A stretch of DNA of 64,000 nucleotides from the NCBI GenBank assembly GCA_020025515.1, contig JAHHRZ010000004.1, positions 60,126-124,125 of the forward strand, read 5' to 3'. The notes below the pieces were generated by a model. It was not told where the DNA came from. It was given only the letters and a program-made list of their open reading frames with translations, and did not search any database. How positions within the stretch are numbered: the stretch's first letter is position 1; every line of letters begins with the position of its first letter. Origin of the DNA: Oscillospiraceae bacterium. Its GTDB lineage: Bacteria; Bacillota; Clostridia; Oscillospirales; Oscillospiraceae. A program made the translations under genes and the position numbers. Below, piece after piece: positions 34,404 through 40,703 of the stretch.

Positions 34404-35234
34404 TTGTTGATGAATGTAATCCGGGTGCTTTCCGTGGTGGGGGCCCTGAGTCTTACCTATGGGTTGGGATCCTTTGAGAGTCTTCAGTGGGTATGGCAGA
34501 TTCCGGTGTTTTTCCTTGGATTCTGGTGTGCGCAGATTTTGCTGTTTTTGGGCGTGTTGTATTTGTGGTGTGCCAGAATTGACCTGAATACTCCTTCGGT
34601 GGAAAATGCCCGTGACCGGAAGGTATTAAATCTCTGTGCCGACTTTGCGCTGTCGTTTCTTCATGTGAAGGTCCATACCACCGGTATGGAAAAATTGCCA
34701 AAGGAAGGTCGGTTTATGCTGGTTTGCAACCATTTAAGCTTGCTGGACCCGGTGGTTTTGATTGCCCATGCAAAAAACAGTCAGCTGGCATTTATTTCCA
34801 AGCAGGAAAACAAATCTATGCCCTTTGTGAATAAGCTGATGCATCAGACCCAGTGCCAGCTTCTGAACCGGGAAAATGATCGGGAAGCGCTGAAGACGAT
34901 TCTGAATTGTATTTCCCTGGTTAAGGAGGATAAGGCAAGTATCGCAGTGTTTCCTGAGGGCTACACCAGCCGTACCGGTCATTTGCAGCCTCTGCGCAAC
35001 GGTGTCTTTAAGATCGCTCAGCGGGCCAAGGTGCCGATTGTGGTTTGCACCGTCCAGAACACGGAAGCCGGGTTTCGGAATTTCTTCCACGGCCGCCGCA
35101 CCTGTGTAAAGCTGGATTTGCTGGAGGTCCTACAGCCTGAGGCGCTGCCCGGCACGACAAAGGAGATTGGAGACCAAGTGTATTCTATTATGGCGCGGAA
35201 TTTAGGGGAACCGGAAGTTGACAACAACCCCTAG
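34404..35234 (+). CDS. plsC: 1-acyl-sn-glycerol-3-phosphate acyltransferase
   Basis: Phospholipid acyltransferase making phosphatidic acid, 276 residues. Two N-terminal membrane helices (about 5-22 and 30-54) precede the catalytic domain with the HX4D motif NHLSLLDP near residue 111 and the glycerol-phosphate motif FPEGYTSRTG. GAGAGG eight bases before TTG 34404 favours this start; ATG 34410 is possible. Gene stands alone between the nucleoside transporter and tRNA-Leu. Confidence 0.9.
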   Translation: MLMNVIRVLSVVGALSLTYGLGSFESLQWVWQIPVFFLGFWCAQILLFLGVLYLWCARIDLNTPSVENARDRKVLNLCADFALSFLHVKVHTTGMEKLPKEGRFMLVCNHLSLLDPVVLIAHAKNSQLAFISKQENKSMPFVNKLMHQTQCQLLNRENDREALKTILNCISLVKEDKASIAVFPEGYTSRTGHLQPLRNGVFKIAQRAKVPIVVCTVQNTEAGFRNFFHGRRTCVKLDLLEVLQPEALPGTTKEIGDQVYSIMARNLGEPEVDNNP

Positions 35235-35247
35235 GTTGTGATAAAAT
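35218..35247 (+). promoter_or_regulatory. Candidate promoter with palindromic spacer
   Basis: TTGACA (35218-35223), 18 bp, TAAAAT (35242-35247), overlapping the plsC stop. The spacer holds the inverted repeat ACAACC-CCTA-GGTTGT (35224-35239), which could be an operator. The only gene downstream is tRNA-Leu, about 200 bp away. Confidence 0.5.
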
Positions 35248-35249
35248 AA

Positions 35250-35276
35250 GTGGGCAGGGTTCGGAACCCTGCCCAC
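35250..35276. other. Strong GC-rich hairpin after plsC
   Basis: A perfect 12-bp stem (35250-35261 / 35265-35276) with loop CGG and no T run follows. It may end plsC transcripts or cap the start of a transcript from the promoter just upstream. Confidence 0.55.
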
Positions 35277-35352
35277 GACATGGGCGCAGTGAATTTACAG
35301 GCTTTATGAGTCTGCAGAGATCGCTGCTGTAGTCGTTGGCCCATACCTTGGT

Positions 35353-35375
35353 AAAAACAGGTGCGCCTGTTTTTA
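35353..35375 (+). other. Palindrome AAAAACAGG/CCTGTTTTT (terminator or operator)
   Basis: Arms at 35353-35361 and 35366-35374 are perfect inverted repeats around TGCG. The run of T makes it read as a short terminator. It also fills the 20-bp space between TTGGTA (35348-35353) and TATACA (35374-35379), so it could be an operator in a promoter for tRNA-Leu. The sequence does not decide. Confidence 0.45.
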
Positions 35376-35448
35376 TACACTGCGGATCAGGCTGTGTGCC
35401 CCGCCTCGGTTCCCTCGCCGTGTAAAATCTAGAGGGACAACTTCATAA

Positions 35449-35533
35449 GCGGGCGTGGTGGAATTGGCAGACACGTTAGATTTAGGCTCTAATGTTGAGA
35501 GACATGCAGGTTCAAGTCCTGTCGCCCGCACCA
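35449..35533 (+). tRNA. tRNA-Leu (anticodon UAG)
   Basis: Cloverleaf of 85 nt including encoded CCA. Acceptor stem GCGGGCG (35449-35455) pairs with CGCCCGC (35523-35529), discriminator A, then CCA (35531-35533). Anticodon stem TTAGA/TCTAA encloses loop TTTAGGC, giving anticodon TAG, which reads CUA leucine codons. The long variable arm typical of tRNA-Leu and the GGTTCAAGTCC T-arm are present. A strong terminator follows directly. Confidence 0.97.
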
Positions 35534-35534
35534 T

Positions 35535-35585
35535 GGCGAGTGTTCTTATAGCATTTAAAACGCTGTAAGAACACTCGCCTTTTTT
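35535..35585 (+). terminator. Terminator of tRNA-Leu
   Basis: A perfect 14-bp stem (35535-35548 / 35566-35579) is followed by a T-rich tract. The next 220 bp to 35803 contain no recognisable gene. Confidence 0.92.
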
Positions 35586-35803
35586 ATTTTTATCCGGCGA
35601 TTTCAGCTGGGGTGTCGTTGACGAACACACCTTTTCGGGTTGTGACGGTTATATTAGGATTGGTAGTGACTGAATTTCGGAAATATTGGGAATGCTCAAT
35701 CCCATACCCGAGATAATCCAGATCGAATAAATCCCAACTCATTGTCTGTTTACAAAGCTGACTGCAAAATTTACCTCATAATAGCCCTTTTAGTAACAAT
35801 GTA

Positions 35804-37546
35804 TTAAGCAAATTGGCTCATATAAAGAGCGGCATACTTGCCATGTTGTTCCATTAACGCTTCATGGTTACCGACTTCCTTAATATCTCCGTCCTCCATA
35901 TAGAGAATCATATCTGCATCCCGGATGGTGGAAAGCCGGTGAGCAATCACAAAGCTGGTGCGTCCCTCCATCAGTTCGGCCATTGCTTTCTGAATCAGCA
36001 CCTCAGTATGCGTATCCACATTGCTGGTGGCTTCATCCAAAATCATGATCTCCGGGTCTGCGGCAATGGCTCGCGCAATGGTCAGAAGCTGTCTTTCACC
36101 TTGAGAAATATTCTCTGCGCCTTTACTGAGCATCATATCGTAACCACCGGGCATGGTTTTGATAAAATTATGGGCGCAGGCAGATTTTGCAGAAGCAATG
36201 ATTTTTGCTTTCTCCATATGATCTTCGGCGTATCCAATGTTTTCACCAATCGTTCCTTCAAAAAGCCATGTGTCCTGCAAAACCATGCCGAATCGCTTCC
36301 GCAATTCCTCTCGTGACATTTCGGTGATTTTGACTCCATCCACCGAAATGGAACCGCCATTCAGTTCATAAAAACGCATCAGCAAATTGATGAGTGTAGT
36401 TTTGCCTGCTCCAGTGGGCCCCACGATTGCTACCTTCTGACCGGGAACTACCGTCAAGTTAATACCATTCATCAGAAGATGATCTGGAGAATAACCAAAG
36501 GTCACATTTTCAAATGTGACACAACCGTTGTGCTCCTTTGGAACAATGCACTGTTTTGCATCCGGAACTTCCTCCTCGGCATCCAACAGTGTGAAAATAC
36601 GCTTTCCGGCTGCGGCCGCGGCTCCAAAGCTTCCCACCATCCCTGCCAAAGAGGAGAATGGATCTGCAAAACGCCATGTGTATTCCAACATTGCCTGCAC
36701 ATTGCCAACGGTGATTTTTCCAATTATTGCCCACAAGCAGCCGATTGCGGCACAAAGAACATAACCAAAATCGTTGACAAGGGTCGTGATAGGACTCACT
36801 GCTCCTGCTGTGGTTTCCGCTTTTCGGGAGTTTGTTTTGAGTTCCTCGTTCAGCTTGAAGAAGGCGGTCTTTGCACGCTCCTGATAGTTGAAGGTCTGCA
36901 CAACGGACTGACCATGATACATTTCCTCTACATAGCCATTGAGTCTGCCCAAAAGCTCCTGCTGCTGCCCATAATAGGTTTCGCTGGCTTTCATCACGCC
37001 TGCCGCACTGAAAAGAGAAAGTGGAACCATAACAATGGGGATCAAGGACAGCGTTGGACTGATTGCAAGCATCATAATCAGTACGCCAATCGCTGTTGTG
37101 ACCTGTGTTACCACAGAGGTTAGATTCTGGCTGATGGTGTTGTTGATGGTATCCACATCGTTGGTGATGATGCTGAGAATATCTCCATGGGTGTAGCTAT
37201 CATAATAATCGAGCTTCAGATGGTGCATCTTCTCGTTGATTTCTTGCCGGAGTGTCTGCATCACATGAGCAGTGACTTTTGCCATTCCAAAGCCCTGGAA
37301 AAAGGAAAATAACTGTGAAATCAAAAATAGGGCAACCAAAGCCAACAAAATCCCAGTAATGGTGTCCCAATAGAACACACCATCTGCAATGCTGGAAAAG
37401 AGTGTCGTTGTGACCTTACCCACAAGAAAAGGCGCAAGAACCATAAAAGCTGTGCTGATGACAGCAGACAGCAATACAAAGAACAAGCGCAGCCGATGTG
37501 CTTTCAAATAGCCAAGCAGCCGCTTGAACACAGTGATATTTTTCAT
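35804..37546 (-). CDS. ABC exporter half-transporter, second of a heterodimeric pair
   Basis: Fused membrane-ATPase exporter of 580 residues. Six transmembrane helices occupy about 1-310. The ATPase domain has Walker A GPTGAGKT, Q-loop, signature NISQGERQLLTIARA (SQGE in place of SGGQ) and Walker B IMILDEATSNVD with the switch His in VIAHRLSTIRD. GGAGG nine bases before ATG 37546 fixes the start, one base after the stop of the partner gene. Type resembles BmrCD/YheIH multidrug exporters. Expression is probably driven by the MerR promoter at 39734. Confidence 0.92.
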   Translation of the reverse strand: MKNITVFKRLLGYLKAHRLRLFFVLLSAVISTAFMVLAPFLVGKVTTTLFSSIADGVFYWDTITGILLALVALFLISQLFSFFQGFGMAKVTAHVMQTLRQEINEKMHHLKLDYYDSYTHGDILSIITNDVDTINNTISQNLTSVVTQVTTAIGVLIMMLAISPTLSLIPIVMVPLSLFSAAGVMKASETYYGQQQELLGRLNGYVEEMYHGQSVVQTFNYQERAKTAFFKLNEELKTNSRKAETTAGAVSPITTLVNDFGYVLCAAIGCLWAIIGKITVGNVQAMLEYTWRFADPFSSLAGMVGSFGAAAAAGKRIFTLLDAEEEVPDAKQCIVPKEHNGCVTFENVTFGYSPDHLLMNGINLTVVPGQKVAIVGPTGAGKTTLINLLMRFYELNGGSISVDGVKITEMSREELRKRFGMVLQDTWLFEGTIGENIGYAEDHMEKAKIIASAKSACAHNFIKTMPGGYDMMLSKGAENISQGERQLLTIARAIAADPEIMILDEATSNVDTHTEVLIQKAMAELMEGRTSFVIAHRLSTIRDADMILYMEDGDIKEVGNHEALMEQHGKYAALYMSQFA

Positions 37547-37547
37547 G

Positions 37548-39272
37548 TTAAAGTGCCTCCTTTCCCAGTTGGATCTCTGCAATTTCCCGATAAAGAGGAC
37601 AGGTTTTCAGAAGCTGCTCATGGGTGTCGTTTCCCACGATTTGTCCATCGTCCACAACCAGTATGCGGTCTGCATCCATGATTGTGCTGACTCGCTGCGC
37701 TACCATAATCACGGTTGCATCCCCGATGGTTTCCTTCAAATTTTGACGGAGCTGACGGTCGGTTTTCATGTCCAAAGCAGAAAAGCTGTCATCAAACACA
37801 TAGATCTCCGGCCGCTTTATTATGGCCCTTGCAATCGCCATGCGCTGACGCTGCCCCCCGGACAGATTGGTGCCTCCCTGCGCAATGGGATCATGATATC
37901 CCCGGGGCTTCTTGCAGATAAATTCATCCGCACAAGCGAGTTTGGCGGCCCGTTTCCAATCATTTTCCGTTCCATCCTCTTTGCCAAAATTGAGATTGTC
38001 TGCAATATCCCCGGAAAACAGGACATTTTTCTGAGGAACATAGCCGATGAGTGAACGCAGGTCCTTGGTATGGTATTCTTTTGCATTGATACCGTCAATC
38101 AGCACTTCACCGAACATGGGGTCATAAAGTCTGGGAATCAGCTTGAGAATACTGGATTTTCCACGCCCGGTTCCGCCAATGATTGCAGTTATTTCCCCGG
38201 GATGGGATATAAAGCTCACATCCTTGAGAATCGGTTCATCCGCACCGGGATAAGCAAAGGTCACATGACGGAACTCTACCGTAGCGCGCATTGGGCGGCG
38301 ATCGAGCGGAAAACTGCCATCCCGGATCGAGCTTTCTGTTTTCAGCACTTCAGCAATTCGTTTGGCACAGGCATAGCTTGTGGGAAACATCATAATCACC
38401 AGAGAAAGCATCATCACAGAGGTAAGCACCATGCTGATGTATTGACTGTTTGCCACCAGTGAGGCGACCTCCATGGCTCCGGTACTCACATAATAAGTAC
38501 CCATACCTAAAACAGCTGCTGTAGTAACGCCGAAAATCACACTGATGGCAGGCATCAAAAGGCTGGTAATGCGTCCTGCGGTCATAGCGGTCATGGCATA
38601 GTCTGCATTCACATTCTCAAAGCGCTTACTTTCCGCTTTTTGTTTGTTAAAGGCACGAATGACACGCACGCCCTCCAGAGATTCCAAAAACAGACGATTG
38701 ATCTGATCCAGCTTTTTGCGCAGGCGGATTGAGAAACGGGAAGCCAATACCATGATGACGGTCAAAACCACCAGTAGAACCGGAATTGCAACAAGAAGAA
38801 CGGAACTGACTTTGCCTCCTGTAGCGGCGGAAAACACCAGTCCTGCTGCTGCCATCATAGGTGCAAGAAGGCCAACACGAAGCAGAAGTGTCAAAAAATT
38901 CTGCACATTTGTAATATCTGAGGTGCTTCGAGTGATGAGACTGGCTGTACCAAACTTGTCCATCTCTGCGGCAGAAAAACTCTGCACCTTGGAAAAAACC
39001 TGATCCCTCAGCTGCGCAGCAAAATCGGTAGAAATATAGGATGCGAGTTTAACAGATAACAGACTGATGATACAAGAAACGATTGTAATAGCAGCCATAA
39101 TTGCAGCATAAATCCAAACCACATGGTTTGCTCCTGTTGCAACACCATGACTGATCATCTGTGCTAAAAAGGACGGCAAAAGCATCTGCCCAACAGCGGA
39201 TAGCAGCACCAGAGAGATAAAACCAATCAGCTGAATTGCCTTTAATTTGACTCTTGAACATATGATTTTCAT
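37548..39272 (-). CDS. ABC exporter half-transporter, first of a heterodimeric pair
   Basis: Exporter subunit of 574 residues with six N-terminal membrane helices and one ATPase domain: Walker A GGTGRGKSS (Arg in place of Ala), signature NLSGGQRQRMAIARA and Walker B IYVFDDSFSALD. The Walker B ends in Asp where the catalytic Glu is usual (DDSFSALD), so this half probably holds the degenerate site, as is common in heterodimeric exporters. Its start overlaps the small membrane protein by 4 bp (ATGA). Confidence 0.92.
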   Translation of the reverse strand: MKIICSRVKLKAIQLIGFISLVLLSAVGQMLLPSFLAQMISHGVATGANHVVWIYAAIMAAITIVSCIISLLSVKLASYISTDFAAQLRDQVFSKVQSFSAAEMDKFGTASLITRSTSDITNVQNFLTLLLRVGLLAPMMAAAGLVFSAATGGKVSSVLLVAIPVLLVVLTVIMVLASRFSIRLRKKLDQINRLFLESLEGVRVIRAFNKQKAESKRFENVNADYAMTAMTAGRITSLLMPAISVIFGVTTAAVLGMGTYYVSTGAMEVASLVANSQYISMVLTSVMMLSLVIMMFPTSYACAKRIAEVLKTESSIRDGSFPLDRRPMRATVEFRHVTFAYPGADEPILKDVSFISHPGEITAIIGGTGRGKSSILKLIPRLYDPMFGEVLIDGINAKEYHTKDLRSLIGYVPQKNVLFSGDIADNLNFGKEDGTENDWKRAAKLACADEFICKKPRGYHDPIAQGGTNLSGGQRQRMAIARAIIKRPEIYVFDDSFSALDMKTDRQLRQNLKETIGDATVIMVAQRVSTIMDADRILVVDDGQIVGNDTHEQLLKTCPLYREIAEIQLGKEAL

Positions 39273-39691
39273 GATGATTTTCCCCCTTTGGCTTCCTTAT
39301 CTTCTTTTCGCTGTAGGATGGTTTCCGGAATTTCCAAATAGCGTTTCTGAATATAGGCTCGTTGATTGGTGAAATAGCGGTATCCGCTGATTGCTCCGCC
39401 AATGAAGAGCAATATCAGCGCAACGATAGCAGCGTGCGGCACCTTCATCTGGCGCAAAAACAGGAAACTCGCAAAGCTGGACAAAGTTGCAGAAATAGCA
39501 TAGTTTGTCATTACCAACCAATCCAGCTTTCTGCTGGTCATAGCAAGAAAATAGTCATCCCATTGTTCTGAATTGAAATGCAGTTGTTTCCCTTTTACAA
39601 AAAATACAAGGAGAAACATCCCCAGCGCCAATAATTTACACAGTAAAACTTTGACAATCGCTGCCATAATGATCCATAGCAGATTTGACAT
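39269..39691 (-). CDS. Small membrane protein of unknown function in the exporter operon
   Basis: A 140-residue protein with four hydrophobic segments (about 4-30, 58-77, 80-100 region) and a charged C-terminal tail ending KEDKEAKGGKSS. Family not recognised. ATG 39691 is chosen because AAAGGA lies ten bases upstream; an in-frame GTG at 39700 touches the ribosome site. First gene after the MerR-type promoter and coupled by 4-bp overlap to the exporter pair, so it probably assists or is regulated with it. Confidence 0.7.
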   Translation of the reverse strand: MSNLLWIIMAAIVKVLLCKLLALGMFLLVFFVKGKQLHFNSEQWDDYFLAMTSRKLDWLVMTNYAISATLSSFASFLFLRQMKVPHAAIVALILLFIGGAISGYRYFTNQRAYIQKRYLEIPETILQRKEDKEAKGGKSS

Positions 39692-39733
39692 TACATACAC
39701 ATCCTTTTGTTGTTTTTTCTTTTGACATGCTGT

Positions 39734-39764
39734 ATCATATAATGTACAGTCACTGTACAGTCAA
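39734..39764 (-). promoter_or_regulatory. MerR-type promoter and operator of the exporter operon
   Basis: Minus-strand TTGACT (39759-39764) and TATGAT (39734-39739) are separated by 19 bp, the stretched spacer of MerR-activated promoters. The spacer holds a perfect dyad TGTACAGT-C-ACTGTACA (39743-39759). The same region must also carry the rightward merR promoter, giving autoregulation. Confidence 0.88.
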
Positions 39765-39775
39765 GAGGTGTTTTC

Positions 39776-40585
39776 ATGAAAAATCAAACATATTTTTCTT
39801 CGGGGGAATTTGCAAAGCTGACCGGAGTCAATAAGCGAACACTCCACTACTATAATGATATCGGGTTATTTTGTCCGGAGGCCGTCGGGGAAAATGGATA
39901 TCATTACTATTCTGGCTTTCAGTTTGCGCAGTTAGAACTGATTTTGATTTTGCGGAAGGTGGGCCTGTCCATTGATGAAATCCGAGAATATATGACGGAA
40001 CCGTCCGACATATCCTTTTCTGCCATGATGTCCAAAAAGAAAAAGCTGATTGATGAGTCGATCAAACAGCTTTTATCGATTCAAGCCTTTTTGGAACAGA
40101 AGGCTGAACGTATTCAACTGGGGATGAATGTAAGGCATGGAGAAATCCAGCTCTGTACACTTTCGGAACGAAAAATCATTTTATCCCAACCAATCATGGG
40201 AGATGACCATGACGGGGATTTTTCAGTTGCCGCTGAATTTTCGCTGAGATTAAAGGGGTTATTTTCTCTCTATGACAGTTTTGGCAGTCGTATTTCTGTG
40301 GAAGCCCTGCGGCAACATGAGTTTGCACAATATGACCGGTATTTTTCTTACTGTCCGGAGGACTTTGCTGCTTGTGATGCAGTGCTTCCAGAGGGAACCT
40401 ATCTTCAAGCTTTTTGCATCGGGTCTTGGGACAAGCTGCCTGATGTATATCGGCAGATTTTTTCTTACGCCGAAGCACATCACATTCAGATTCACGGATA
40501 TGCCTATGAGGAAGGTCTGAATGAGATGTCACTCACCAGTATGGATGATTATATTACAAGAATTACCATAGCTGTGAAAATATAA
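39776..40585 (+). CDS. MerR-family multidrug-type regulator with GyrI-like domain
   Basis: Transcription activator of 269 residues. The N-terminal winged helix (SSGEFAKLTGVNKRTLHYYNDIGLFCPEAV, about 8-37) and the dimer coiled coil (about 80-118) are MerR-like. The C-terminal half (about 120-269) resembles the GyrI/BmrR ligand-binding domain. GAGGTG precedes the ATG. It diverges from the exporter operon across an 84-bp gap that contains the 19-bp-spacer promoter. Probably binds a lipophilic cation or drug and twists the operator to switch on the exporter. Confidence 0.9.
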   Translation: MKNQTYFSSGEFAKLTGVNKRTLHYYNDIGLFCPEAVGENGYHYYSGFQFAQLELILILRKVGLSIDEIREYMTEPSDISFSAMMSKKKKLIDESIKQLLSIQAFLEQKAERIQLGMNVRHGEIQLCTLSERKIILSQPIMGDDHDGDFSVAAEFSLRLKGLFSLYDSFGSRISVEALRQHEFAQYDRYFSYCPEDFAACDAVLPEGTYLQAFCIGSWDKLPDVYRQIFSYAEAHHIQIHGYAYEEGLNEMSLTSMDDYITRITIAVKI

Positions 40586-40656
40586 TATATCGGGTTGAAA
40601 TCGTCGTAAGTTCCATGGTTATTTTCCTATACTCGATTTTATCCCAACCAGGAGAA

Positions 40657-40697
40657 AAGGCTACCTTCAACAGCACAAAACTGATGAAGGTAGCCTT
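40657..40697. terminator. Bidirectional terminator
   Basis: A perfect 13-bp stem (40657-40669 / 40685-40697) lies between the convergent merR and pseudokinase genes. A CCTATTTT tail follows on the plus side. Confidence 0.82.
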
Positions 40698-40703
40698 CCT
40701 ATT

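Noticed and set aside
35373..35630. Leftward ORF of 85 codons containing MVRATGLEPACLSTLEPK
   Set aside because: It is the reverse complement of tRNA-Leu and its terminator; this is a well-known false gene call over tRNA genes.
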